The notes beneath the pieces were generated by a model. That model saw only the letters and a program-made list of their open reading frames with translations, was not told where the DNA came from and searched no databases. Of a DNA stretch of 64,000 bases, positions 8,003 through 16,231 are shown piece by piece. This DNA is from Bacillota bacterium (lineage in GTDB: Bacteria; Bacillota; Clostridia; Saccharofermentanales; Saccharofermentanaceae). The stretch spans positions 26,744 through 90,743 of the forward strand of contig JAEWUD010000043.1 of NCBI GenBank assembly GCA_023397475.1. The letters run 5' to 3'. Numbering within the stretch: the stretch's first letter is position 1; every line of letters starts with the position of its first letter. Position numbers and translations under genes: made by a program.

Positions 8003-10105
8003 ATGAATGATCAAACCAACCGGAACGACAATAACAAGGAAATGAAGGCAGCTGACCTTCTGGAGATCGATCGTTCCGATTCGATGGACGGCCTGTATAA
8101 CATGGCTGAAGATCCGCGTGCACTTACAGATGATTATCAGGAGGATTCGCTCGAGGAGTTAGCCGGTGCCACAGCCGGACAGGATGATTTCGATACGTCC
8201 AACACTTCTGCGTACAGTGAATCAGATATTCAGGTTCTGGAGGGCTTAGAAGCCGTCAGGAAGCGTCCGGGCATGTATATTGGTGATACGACCCTACGCG
8301 GTCTTCACCACCTCGTATATGAGATCGTAGCGAACTCTGTCGATGAAGCTCTGGCGGGACGATGTGATACGATCGACGTATCAGTTAATCCGGATGGATC
8401 GGTAACGATAATTGATAATGGTTCCGGTATCCCGGTAGGAATGCATCCCAAGATGGGAATACCGACGGTCGAAGTCGTCCATACGGTGCTACATGCCGGC
8501 GGTAAGTTCGGTGGAGGCGCATACAGCGTGTCCGGTGGACTTCATGGCGTTGGAGCATCTGTAGTAAACGCATTGGCTGCCTGGATGACCGTCGAGGTCA
8601 AGAGAGAGGGGAATATCTATTCCATCGGATTCGAGCGTGGAATAACGACCACTCCGCTTTCGATTGTCGGATCCTGTGACCCTTCCGATACCGGAACGAA
8701 GACAATTTTCATGCCGGATGATCAGATCTTTCCCGATACCCACTTTGATTTTGCGACAATGATCACCCGATATCGCGAAATGGCCTTCCTTAACCGCGAG
8801 ATTACGATAAATCTTACGGATTTACGAGATTCTGAGCCTGCTGTGAAGCATCTTCATTACGATGGCGGAATTATTTCCTTCGTCGAGTACTTGAATCGTC
8901 ATCGTGAAGCGCTTCACAAGCCGCCGATCTATATCGCGCAGAAGAACGGAGACTGCTTTGTCGAAGTGGCAATTCAGTACAACGACTCCTTTGCGGAGAA
9001 TGTCTATTCCTACGCCAATAATATCGCCACCATAGAGGGTGGAACTCACCTTACAGGCTTCCGGTCCGCCCTTACGAAGGTCATCAATGACTATGCGCGT
9101 AAGTATAAATTCCTTAAGGATGCGGATAAGAACCTTCAGGGAGAAGATACGCGCGAGGGAATCGGAGCCATTATCAGTGTTAAGCTTCCCGAACCGCAAT
9201 TCGAGGGACAGACGAAGTCGAAGCTCGGAAACGCAGAGATCCGCACCATGGTTGAGTCCGTAGTAAGTGATAAGATCGGTCAGTATCTCGAAGAGAACCC
9301 GTCGATCGCACGAATTGTTATGGATAAGTGCTTGTCCGCTTCCAGAGCAAGGGAAGCCGCCCGCAAAGCGCGTGATATGACTCGCAGAAAGAGCGTATTC
9401 GAGTCGACGGCACTTCCCGGAAAGCTCGCTGATTGTCAGGAGAAGGATGCATCACTATGTGAGATATTCATCGTAGAGGGAGACTCTGCCGGTGGCTCCG
9501 CAAAACAGGGCCGCGAGAGGAAATACCAGGCAATTCTACCTCTCTGGGGTAAGATGTTGAATGTAGAAAAGGCCAGAATTGATAAGGTCTATGGAAATGA
9601 GAAGCTTCTTCCCGTTGTTATGGCTCTTGGAGCAGGAATCGGTGAGGATTTTGACGAGACACGTCTTCGTTATCACAAGGTAATCATCATGGCAGATGCT
9701 GATGTCGACGGTTCGCATATCCGGACACTTCTTCTTACCTTCTTCTTCCGATATCTGAGACCACTGGTTGATAACGGATATGTATATATCGCTTGTCCCC
9801 CTCTCTTCCGTGTATATCAGGGTAATGAAGGATATTATGCGTATGATGAGAAAGAGGTCGAAGAAATCAAGAAAATGACCGGTTGGAGGGAGCCGAAACT
9901 TCAGAGATACAAAGGCCTTGGAGAAATGAGCTCTGAGCAATTGTGGGAGACAACAATGAATCCACAGACGCGCAAGCTCTTGCAGGTCAAGATTGATGAC
10001 GCTCAAGCCGCTGATGAGGCTTTTACACTTCTCATGGGAGATAAAGTAGAGCCTCGTAAGGAATTCATCCAATTGAACGCGAAATACGCCAAAGCTGATA
10101 TCTAG
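8003..10105 (+). CDS. gyrB: DNA gyrase subunit B with extended N-terminus
   Basis: GyrB is the ATPase subunit of the supercoiling enzyme. It has 700 aa, with the GHKL ATPase domain starting near residue 75 (VLEGLEAVRKRPGMYIGD). The TOPRIM domain shows FIVEGDSAGGSAKQGRERK and ADADVDGSHIRTLLLTF. The end matches the family (PRKEFIQLNAKYA). The first 70 or so residues are an acidic, Asn/Asp/Glu-rich extension not usual in GyrB. It is read from an ATG with AGGAAGGA upstream, so it is probably translated. gyrA does not follow; a terminator and parS sites do. Confidence 0.97.
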   Translation: MNDQTNRNDNNKEMKAADLLEIDRSDSMDGLYNMAEDPRALTDDYQEDSLEELAGATAGQDDFDTSNTSAYSESDIQVLEGLEAVRKRPGMYIGDTTLRGLHHLVYEIVANSVDEALAGRCDTIDVSVNPDGSVTIIDNGSGIPVGMHPKMGIPTVEVVHTVLHAGGKFGGGAYSVSGGLHGVGASVVNALAAWMTVEVKREGNIYSIGFERGITTTPLSIVGSCDPSDTGTKTIFMPDDQIFPDTHFDFATMITRYREMAFLNREITINLTDLRDSEPAVKHLHYDGGIISFVEYLNRHREALHKPPIYIAQKNGDCFVEVAIQYNDSFAENVYSYANNIATIEGGTHLTGFRSALTKVINDYARKYKFLKDADKNLQGEDTREGIGAIISVKLPEPQFEGQTKSKLGNAEIRTMVESVVSDKIGQYLEENPSIARIVMDKCLSASRAREAARKARDMTRRKSVFESTALPGKLADCQEKDASLCEIFIVEGDSAGGSAKQGRERKYQAILPLWGKMLNVEKARIDKVYGNEKLLPVVMALGAGIGEDFDETRLRYHKVIIMADADVDGSHIRTLLLTFFFRYLRPLVDNGYVYIACPPLFRVYQGNEGYYAYDEKEVEEIKKMTGWREPKLQRYKGLGEMSSEQLWETTMNPQTRKLLQVKIDDAQAADEAFTLLMGDKVEPRKEFIQLNAKYAKADI

Positions 10106-10132
10106 AAAAAATCAGAACAACATTCACAGAGA

Positions 10133-10180
10133 GCTGCCTTGATGAACTATTGCAAGAGTTTGTCAAGGCAGCCTTTTATT
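10133..10180 (+). terminator. Terminator after gyrB
   Basis: A 10-bp stem, GCTGCCTTGA at 10133-10142 with TCAAGGCAGC at 10163-10172, is followed by CTTTTATT. It lies 28 bp after the gyrB stop. Confidence 0.75.
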
Positions 10181-10195
10181 GTTTCACGTGAAACA
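10180..10195. other. parS site 1
   Basis: TGTTTCACGTGAAACA is an exact match to the conserved bacterial parS, bound by ParB to seed the partition complex. It lies between gyrB and parA. Confidence 0.95.
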
Positions 10196-10299
10196 ATTTG
10201 AAAGCTTTCGGTAAAAACTTTCTAAGAGACAGAATGATTCACTTCCATGATCTAATAAAGATCTCGAAAGAGAATGTTCAATTAATTGCGTTAATGAAT

Positions 10300-10315
10300 T
10301 GTTTCACGTGAAACA
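10300..10315. other. parS site 2
   Basis: Second exact TGTTTCACGTGAAACA, 120 bp after the first. Confidence 0.95.
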
Positions 10316-10394
10316 GTTCTAAAAATCGAAAAACCATATTGTTTGTAATCGTCCTTAGAGCAAGCCCGATGATTCATGAAGAAAAAACTCAAAA

Positions 10395-10420
10395 TCAATT
10401 GTTTCACGTGAAACAATTGA
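10395..10420. other. parS site 3 inside a 26-bp perfect palindrome
   Basis: The core TGTTTCACGTGAAACA is at 10400-10415, 100 bp after site 2. The symmetry extends five bases on each side (TCAAT / ATTGA), the longest palindrome of the three. It lies about 50 bp before the parA -10, so ParB bound here could also affect parAB transcription. Confidence 0.95.
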
Positions 10421-10469
10421 GAATTAATGAAATAATAACTTCTTTCTCCTGTGATTATCGCTCAATGTC

Positions 10470-10478
10470 TGTTAGAAT
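10470..10478 (+). promoter_or_regulatory. Probable parAB promoter, extended -10
   Basis: TGTTAGAAT (TGn plus 5/6 of TATAAT) lies 36 bp before the parA ATG at 10515. This also argues against the upstream in-frame start at 10488, which would leave almost no leader. Confidence 0.4.
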
Positions 10479-10514
10479 AGAAAAAGAATGTGCAAGAATG
10501 GTGAGGGTAACATA

Positions 10515-11285
10515 ATGGCAAATGTTCTGTCTATCGTAAATCAGAAGGGTGGCGTCGGAAAAACGACGACAAGCGTCAATCTGGCGGCGTATCTCGCGGA
10601 ATTACACAAGAAAGTGCTGGTCATCGATCTGGATCCGCAAGGAAATGCAACAAGTGGGTTTGGAATTGAGAAACCCTCGTTAACCTCGTCAATCTATGAC
10701 GTTCTTGTCAATGACACGCCAATTGAAGAGGTAATCCAGAAATCGACGTGGAAAAATTTGAGTATTTGTCCCACAAATATCGATCTTGCCGGTGCAGAAG
10801 TCGAATTAGTTACCGCAATGTCGAGAGAAACCATCTTAAAAAGGGCGATAGCAGGGATCCAGGACAAATATGACTATGTTCTGATCGATTGTCCGCCATC
10901 TCTTGGTCTTCTGACCGTAAATGCATTGGCGGCATCCACAGGTGTAATTGTTCCCATTCAAGGAGAGTATTACGCAATGGAAGGACTTACACAGCTCGTA
11001 GACACGATAAATCTCGTTCGCAAGCACTTAAATCCGCAAATTGGAATCTTTGGTGTTGTGATAACGATGTTTGACGGACGCACGCAGTTGACACGTCAGG
11101 TTACTTCGGAAGTAAAGTCCTATTTCGGAGACAAGGTTTTCAACACGGTGATTCCGAGAAACATCCGACTGGCAGAAGCTCCGAGCTTTGGAAAGTCAAT
11201 AGCGGAATATGATCGCAAGTCAAGAGGCGGAGAGGCTTACTTAAGTCTCGCAAAAGAAGTAATCGCAAGGGTTAAGAAACAATAA
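10515..11285 (+). CDS. parA: Chromosome partitioning ATPase ParA/Soj
   Basis: ParA is a Walker-type ATPase that works with ParB-parS to segregate origins. It has a deviant Walker A KGGVGKTT near residue 13, DLDPQGNATSG after it, and Walker B as YVLIDCPPSLG. The tail region APSFGKSIAEYD is typical of chromosomal Soj. I start at 10515 (256 aa): GAGGGT sits 6-8 bases upstream, while the earlier start at 10488 adds nine residues before the conserved opening MANVLSIVNQKGG. parB follows 30 bp later. Confidence 0.96.
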   Translation: MANVLSIVNQKGGVGKTTTSVNLAAYLAELHKKVLVIDLDPQGNATSGFGIEKPSLTSSIYDVLVNDTPIEEVIQKSTWKNLSICPTNIDLAGAEVELVTAMSRETILKRAIAGIQDKYDYVLIDCPPSLGLLTVNALAASTGVIVPIQGEYYAMEGLTQLVDTINLVRKHLNPQIGIFGVVITMFDGRTQLTRQVTSEVKSYFGDKVFNTVIPRNIRLAEAPSFGKSIAEYDRKSRGGEAYLSLAKEVIARVKKQ

Positions 11286-11315
11286 ATAGATGCAGATCAA
11301 TATATGGAGGATCTT

Positions 11316-12206
11316 ATGGGACCGTCGTCAAAAGGTTTAGGAAAAGGTTTGGGCGCATTGCTGTCCGTTGAAGGAATTCCGGAACAGATGAAGGATTCTG
11401 TCATAGAACTTAAGATTACCGATATTAATCCGAATCAGGACCAGCCTCGTAAACGATTTGATGAAGACGGACTCAAGGAACTGGCAGACTCGATAAAAGA
11501 GAACGGATTAATCCAACCGATAATTGTCGTAAAAAAAGGCTCCGGGTACCGTATTGTAGCCGGGGAACGTCGCTGGCGGGCATCCAGACTGGCAGGGATG
11601 TCTGTGATTCCCGCCATTGTTAGAGACCTTACGGATCTTCAGACGATGGAACAAGCTCTAATTGAGAATATTCAACGTCAGGATCTCAATCCACTGGAAG
11701 AAGCGTATGCGATGGACCGCCTTATGAAAGAGCATGGCCTGACACAAGAGAAGCTTGCGCAGACTCTTGGCAAGAGTCGACCGGCCATTGCCAACACAGT
11801 TAGATTGATAGCCATCGATGAATCGATACAGGACTTCATTCGAAATGGGGATCTGTCCGCCGGTCACGCCAGGGCGTTATTAGCGCTTCCGACAGCAGAG
11901 GAGCAGAGAAAGGCAGCAGATCATATTCTCGATAAAGAACTTAGTGTTCGAGAAACGGAAGAGTATGTTAAGAAGTTACTCGAACCCAAGACTTCAGTTG
12001 TGGATACGAAGCAGGAAGACGATGCATCTGACAGTGCCTATGTCCTCAGTGCTAAGGACGTTGAGCGTCGATTTACGAAGTACTTCGGAACGAGATGCAA
12101 ACTTAAGGTTAAGGATCGGGTCAAGGGCAAAGGAACGCTTGTAATCGAATATTATTCATACGATGATTTAGATCGTGTTCTTGAAATCATCGATAAGAAG
12201 CAGTGA
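11316..12206 (+). CDS. parB: Chromosome partitioning protein ParB/Spo0J
   Basis: ParB is the parS-binding CTPase clamp. The N-terminus GLGKGLGALLS is the ParA-stimulating peptide found in chromosomal ParBs. It is followed by the ParB/Srx domain with ITDINPNQDQPRKRF and the CTP-binding motif GERRWRA. A helix-turn-helix (TQEKLAQTLGKSRPAIANTVRL) and a C-terminal dimer domain complete it. GGAGG lies 7 bases before the ATG at 11316, so I prefer it to the in-frame ATG at 11304. It has 296 aa. Three cognate parS sites sit just upstream of parA. Confidence 0.96.
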   Translation: MGPSSKGLGKGLGALLSVEGIPEQMKDSVIELKITDINPNQDQPRKRFDEDGLKELADSIKENGLIQPIIVVKKGSGYRIVAGERRWRASRLAGMSVIPAIVRDLTDLQTMEQALIENIQRQDLNPLEEAYAMDRLMKEHGLTQEKLAQTLGKSRPAIANTVRLIAIDESIQDFIRNGDLSAGHARALLALPTAEEQRKAADHILDKELSVRETEEYVKKLLEPKTSVVDTKQEDDASDSAYVLSAKDVERRFTKYFGTRCKLKVKDRVKGKGTLVIEYYSYDDLDRVLEIIDKKQ

Positions 12207-12263
12207 GTGATAAGAATCAGTCTTAAATAGAAAAAATACTCGCAAATATTTAATCAAGAGATC

Positions 12264-12278
12264 TGTAACACTGTTACA
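12264..12278. promoter_or_regulatory. Perfect palindrome TGTAACACTGTTACA before the TPR gene
   Basis: Same operator-like sequence as at 7908-7922 (only the centre base differs), about 90 bp upstream of the gene at 12367. Confidence 0.55.
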
Positions 12279-12366
12279 AATCCATATAAATAAGGGTTTT
12301 TGTTCATGCACAGAAAAAGATGTGCTTGTATAAGCATGTCTGGGGATTGTAATCGAGGAGTACGAG

Positions 12367-14331
12367 ATGGGACGTTTTCAGAGAGATGATGAACCGAAGT
12401 CACAGGGAGATCGTTTTCCTTTCAACTCGAAAGGAGCCAAATCAGACGAGTTGTCTCCTAAAGAAAACATGGTCGAGGTCTACGACGCCAATGGTCGTAA
12501 GTTTCTCATCCCCAAGGCGACCCTCGTCGAGAAGATACTCCCGGGACAGATCAAACAGAACTGGAATGATCCGGAATCACTTTACGGAATTATTCTTATG
12601 GCAATAGAGGATGGATTCGCGGAAGAAGTAATTGAAGCAGCGGAGCATCAACAATCCATTGATCCCAAGCAAGAACGGGGAAGCACGATATTAGCGATCG
12701 TCTACCTGAAGAACCAACGGTATAACGATTCACAAAGAGTCCTCGAAGAGTACATTGCTGCCCACGGAAAGACAGGAATCATTATGACGAACCTTGCGAA
12801 GGTGTATTACGCACTTGGCAAAGAAGAGCTGGGGGAAGATACACTTTGGGAGGGCCTTGAGATCGACCCGAATCAGGACAATGGTCTGCCGTTCTGGATT
12901 TCACTTCAGGCTGAGAAATGCGGAGTCGAGTGCGTTCCTGACATGTTGAAGAAGGTCGCCAAGCTACCCGGCAGTTGGCTGGCGCAAATCTATCTGGCAT
13001 CGAATGCGCTGGCGCGAAAAGATCTCGACGAGGCGATGTACTACTACCGTTCCTCGATGCTTTTCGCACAACAGCATCCCGGGGTCTTGTATCGAATCAG
13101 CGGCGACCTCGGACGTTTTGGCTTCACAAAGGCCAGTATCGAGAAGATTGCTCCGCTTTATCGACCGGAATTGGACGATATCAGGACCGGATTGAACCTA
13201 TTGTCTGCATATAAGAATGAGAAATTGCCGCAAGAAGGCCTGAAGTTAGTTGCCGCCTTGAGAAAGCTCGATCGTAAAGATATCTCTGACCATCTGGATC
13301 AGACGGAGAAGGACTTTCGCGGGATGATGAATGTACCGGATAATTCTCCTGAGGAGCCGAAAGTCACATTTACCTTGTCCCTTCTGGACAAGCCGGTGTG
13401 GTATTACGGGCTTTCCGATCCAAAATGGCTGGTTCCCACCAAACCTTTGGCATCAAAGATCGGGTTTTTGGCCTTCAGTGACGCAACGGTCAGAACCGGA
13501 GACACGTTGAGCGCAATTCGTGAAGATGAGTCCGGTCGACTTACCAGAAGCTTGCCCTTGTATCTCGCAGAGGGTATTCAGTTCTTTTCCGGGATGCAAC
13601 CTGTCGTCATGATACCGGTAGCCATGAACATCGGACCCGTAGTAACGAACCAGGAGACAGACGAAGAACAGATGCTTCAGCTCTGTGGGAAGCATAACCT
13701 TGATTATATTCTGACAGGATCTTTATATATTGATGGCGGTATATATAATATAAAGACAATTCTTTTCTCTCGCGAAAAGAAACAGACGGAGCAAATTACC
13801 ACCACATCGAATGAGAAAGATATAGCACTAAGTATTCGTCGGTTGCAAATTCAGTTGCACGAGCGCATCGGATCACCCTTGCCTAAAGATGAGAGTACTC
13901 GAGTCGGACATTACACGCTGCCGGGAACATCGATATTGATCGAGTATCTTTCTGCACTCGGACAGTCGCTGATACAGACATTGGCAACCAATCAACTCAT
14001 CGATGTCCAAACCATACGGGGTGAGACAAATATTCTGGATGCGTACCTGCGACTAGCTGCAAAGTCCCCCGGGAACCTGATTAACGAAGCCATTCTTGTT
14101 TCCGGCCTGGCGAAATCGAAGAACTACGGATCCGATCAATACAAAGGATATCAGAAGAGTACCCTGATGCAGTTGCGGGCAGGGAACAACGAGAACGATA
14201 ACAGTTTATTGCTGCCGGCAGCGTATCGTCTCTTTGCACGCCTCGATGAAGCGACCCTGGTAACAGAAGCAACGCGAAAAAGGATAAAAGACACCGATTA
14301 CATCGAGTGGCTTACCCAACTGGAGTCGTAA
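12367..14331 (+). CDS. TPR-containing protein of unknown function
   Basis: This is a 654-aa protein I do not recognise. The N-terminal 50 residues are charged. Residues 70-330 look like tetratricopeptide helices (for example TILAIVYLKNQRYNDSQRVLEEYIA, broken pattern of small and aromatic residues). The middle region, residues 340-520, contains a beta-rich stretch ILTGSLYIDGGIYNIKTILF followed by RRLQIQLHERIG. That stretch resembles the outer part of proteins that sense or assemble envelope structures, but this is only an impression. There is no signal peptide or membrane helix, so it is probably cytoplasmic. GAGGAG precedes the ATG. It sits alone after parB with an operator-like palindrome in front. 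Confidence 0.75.
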   Translation: MGRFQRDDEPKSQGDRFPFNSKGAKSDELSPKENMVEVYDANGRKFLIPKATLVEKILPGQIKQNWNDPESLYGIILMAIEDGFAEEVIEAAEHQQSIDPKQERGSTILAIVYLKNQRYNDSQRVLEEYIAAHGKTGIIMTNLAKVYYALGKEELGEDTLWEGLEIDPNQDNGLPFWISLQAEKCGVECVPDMLKKVAKLPGSWLAQIYLASNALARKDLDEAMYYYRSSMLFAQQHPGVLYRISGDLGRFGFTKASIEKIAPLYRPELDDIRTGLNLLSAYKNEKLPQEGLKLVAALRKLDRKDISDHLDQTEKDFRGMMNVPDNSPEEPKVTFTLSLLDKPVWYYGLSDPKWLVPTKPLASKIGFLAFSDATVRTGDTLSAIREDESGRLTRSLPLYLAEGIQFFSGMQPVVMIPVAMNIGPVVTNQETDEEQMLQLCGKHNLDYILTGSLYIDGGIYNIKTILFSREKKQTEQITTTSNEKDIALSIRRLQIQLHERIGSPLPKDESTRVGHYTLPGTSILIEYLSALGQSLIQTLATNQLIDVQTIRGETNILDAYLRLAAKSPGNLINEAILVSGLAKSKNYGSDQYKGYQKSTLMQLRAGNNENDNSLLLPAAYRLFARLDEATLVTEATRKRIKDTDYIEWLTQLES

Positions 14332-14365
14332 TCGAAAGATGGGATGAGAACTCAAGGTCGAAACA

Positions 14366-14394
14366 TTGACATCTGCACCGAAACTTTGTAAAAT
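14366..14394 (+). promoter_or_regulatory. Promoter of the tRNA-Ser pair
   Basis: TTGACA at 14366-14371, a 17-bp spacer and TAAAAT at 14389-14394 lie 40 bp before the first tRNA. This is close to the sigma-A consensus. Confidence 0.8.
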
Positions 14395-14434
14395 ATCGTA
14401 GCGTATCTTCATCGAGCGCATACCAGCAAGATGT

Positions 14435-14525
14435 GGAGAGATGGTCGAGTTGGTTTAAGGCACCGGTCTTGAAAACCGGCGAAGGTGAGAGCCTTCCGTG
14501 GGTTCGAATCCCACTCTCTCCGCCA
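14435..14525 (+). tRNA. tRNA-Ser (anticodon TGA)
   Basis: A 91-nt class II tRNA with acceptor stem GGAGAGA/TCTCTCC, discriminator G and encoded CCA. The anticodon loop CTTGAAA between CCGGT and ACCGG gives TGA. A long variable arm and GGTTCGAATCC T-arm are present. Confidence 0.97.
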
Positions 14526-14548
14526 CATATATCATAAAAGTTCGGCAT

Positions 14549-14639
14549 GGAGAAGTACCCAAGAGGCCGAAGGGGAGGCTTTGCTAAAGCTTTAGGCGGG
14601 GCAACTCGCGCGAGGGTTCGACTCCCTCCTTCTCCGCCA
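14549..14639 (+). tRNA. tRNA-Ser (anticodon GCT)
   Basis: A 91-nt class II tRNA beginning GGAGAAG and ending CTTCTCC-G-CCA. The anticodon loop TTGCTAA gives GCT. The T-arm is GAGGGTTCGACTCCC. Its last 27 bases form the left arm of the inverted duplication described at 14613-14712. Confidence 0.97.
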
Positions 14640-14712
14640 AATAAAACAGCCGTCCATCAACAGATGGGCGGCTGTTTTATTTGGCGAAAAGGAGAGGAGG
14701 GAGTCGAACCCT
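14613..14712. repeat. Inverted duplication of the tRNA-Ser 3' end and terminator
   Basis: The left arm (14613-14658) is the T-arm, acceptor end and CCA of tRNA-Ser(GCT) plus the terminator's first half. The right arm (14663-14712) repeats the same elements in reverse complement, including GAGTCGAACCCT from the T-arm. A 4-base insertion (AAAA) sits near the CCA position. The second arm is a tRNA remnant, not a gene, because the rest of a tRNA is missing. Confidence 0.85.
14639..14682. terminator. Bidirectional terminator after the tRNA genes
   Basis: A stem of about 20 bp with a 4-base loop (AACA at 14659-14662) and the core AAAACAGCCG/CGGCTGTTTT, ending TTTTATTT on both strands. Only one G-T wobble interrupts the stem. 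Confidence 0.85.
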
Positions 14713-14736
14713 GAGAAGTTCGAAATCTCTTTCCCT

Positions 14737-14913
14737 CAGTACGGACAGTCCTCGGAGCTCTAAGGAGCTCCTGCGGAACTACTTCGGGAAAGAGATTTCT
14801 CACTGAGGCGGATGTACCATCCGCTGCGGAAATGGTGTTTGCAATAAGCGAGCATTATTCGAAGGAACACTATCCATTACTCACAATCTAAAAGTGATAT
14901 TTAAAGGGGAAGA
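14737..14913. repeat. Direct repeat copy 1 (about 177 bp)
   Basis: This copy matches 14979-15156 closely, with scattered substitutions. It shares CAGTCCTCGGAGCTC, GAGATTTCTCACTGAGG, ATGTACCATCCGCTGCGG and CACAATCTAAAAGTGATATT. The first copy also contains GGGAAAGAGATTTC, which can pair with GAAATCTCTTTCCC just upstream. No convincing ORF covers it. Confidence 0.85.
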
Positions 14914-14914
14914 T

Positions 14915-14971
14915 CGATCGTTTTCCGAAGCCTCCGCAGGCAAAGCCGAGGACAGATTCGGAAAACGATCG
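14915..14971. repeat. 15-bp inverted repeat between the direct repeats
   Basis: CGATCGTTTTCCGAA at 14915-14929 pairs with TTCGGAAAACGATCG at 14957-14971 across a 27-nt loop. It lies between the two direct repeats and has no T-run, so it is not an obvious terminator. Confidence 0.7.
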
Positions 14972-14978
14972 GCTTCCC

Positions 14979-15156
14979 CAGTACGAACAGTCCTCGGAGC
15001 TCTTAAGAGCTCCTCAAGGAACTACTTCAGGAAAGAGATTTCTCACTGAGGCGGATGTACCATCCGCTGCGGAAACGGTGTTGCAATAAGCAAACATCAT
15101 TCGAAGGAACACTATCCCTTTCTCACAATCTAAAAGTGATATTTGAAGGGGGAAGA
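14979..15156. repeat. Direct repeat copy 2 (about 178 bp)
   Basis: Second copy, 242 bp downstream of the first. It contains the perfect 18-bp palindrome GGAGCTCTTAAGAGCTCC; copy 1 has a slightly altered version. Function unknown. Confidence 0.85.
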
Positions 15157-15238
15157 TAATTCCAAGATAACAGACTATGAACGCATTCACAGAAAAATTC
15201 ACCTGTTTAAAAATATATCGATAAACAATAAATAATTA

Positions 15239-15266
15239 TTGCAATACGAAGTATTTATGATATGCT
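15239..15266 (+). promoter_or_regulatory. Possible promoter of the membrane protein gene
   Basis: TTGCAA at 15239-15244, a 16-bp spacer and TATGCT at 15261-15266 with an upstream TGn. It lies 25 bp before the chosen start. Confidence 0.4.
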
Positions 15267-15291
15267 GATAGCAAAAAGGAGGGTTTGTTCT

Positions 15292-15987
15292 ATGAGAGAA
15301 AAGATCGATATTGGTATCTCATATGTATTGACAGGTATACTGGCGTTGACGTTTGTCACCTTGCTGATAGCTTATATTGTGATCCCGAATATAATGTATC
15401 TACTGTTGCTCATTCTGAATTTTATCTTCCTGATCATATTAGTGACTATGATTGTAAAGAAGAATCATACGGCGCTGTTGAAGTGTTCGGTCAGTTTCTT
15501 GATCGTCTTTGTCCTGAGTACTCTTTTCTGGGGGCAGTTTCGTATGCCAATCAGTGTCACTTCGCGTTGGCAGTATCCGATGGCGATGAAATATGCGTAT
15601 GGTTTCCAAACCGCTTCGACTTTCTTGCCAGAGGAGCTTCCCTCATCGGCAAGAGATGTCCGATATGACTTTTTCCCTACAATTCTTCAGGGAGATGGTC
15701 ACGTGTGTGTCGAATTCACGGCAGACGAAGTTTATGTAACGGAACTTTCGAATAGACTTGAAACGGAGGCGATGTATGTTATTAATTACGGAGAACTTGA
15801 TTCCCTTAACGCGGAGTTAAATACAGAAGATTCTGATTATAAAAAAATCACTTTATGGGAAGGAAGCTTTGGTGAAGAACACCCGGATTCGACAGTATAC
15901 ATTATCGATACGAATTACAACTGGAATCATCCGCGCTACAAAGCTGTATTTATCGACGGAAATCATGTATTTTTCTCACAGCAATGA
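15292..15987 (+). CDS. Hypothetical membrane protein
   Basis: A 231-aa protein I do not recognise. Three closely spaced hydrophobic segments (roughly residues 10-33, 36-55 and 63-82) are followed by a soluble domain of about 140 residues. That domain has a TADEVYVTEL... beta-rich pattern and ends VFFSQQ. The start at 15292 is chosen because GGAGGG sits 9-10 bases upstream; the in-frame ATG at 15262 would overlap the likely promoter. It stands alone between the repeat region and a convergent acetyltransferase. No conserved motif is visible. Confidence 0.6.
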   Translation: MREKIDIGISYVLTGILALTFVTLLIAYIVIPNIMYLLLLILNFIFLIILVTMIVKKNHTALLKCSVSFLIVFVLSTLFWGQFRMPISVTSRWQYPMAMKYAYGFQTASTFLPEELPSSARDVRYDFFPTILQGDGHVCVEFTADEVYVTELSNRLETEAMYVINYGELDSLNAELNTEDSDYKKITLWEGSFGEEHPDSTVYIIDTNYNWNHPRYKAVFIDGNHVFFSQQ

Positions 15988-16231
15988 TGAGTTGATCAAC
16001 CTAACAACACGACACGTACTACTTTTAGCGAACATACATTACAAAAGGTGTTCTTTCCCTGTCCAACTTTCTATTAACGCTCTTACTTGTCAAGGCGTTT
16101 AGAAATTCGTGTTTTGTAGCTTGATCTTGAAAGAATCGTCTGATAGCTCTATGTCCGGGATCAAATTGGACTCGCGAGAATAATCAATTTGTTATGCATT
16201 CTAATCACATTTGCAACGTAAGAGATATGTT

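Noticed and set aside
15014..15202. A 62-codon minus-strand frame within the direct repeats
   Set aside because: No ribosome binding site, and the other repeat copy does not keep it open.
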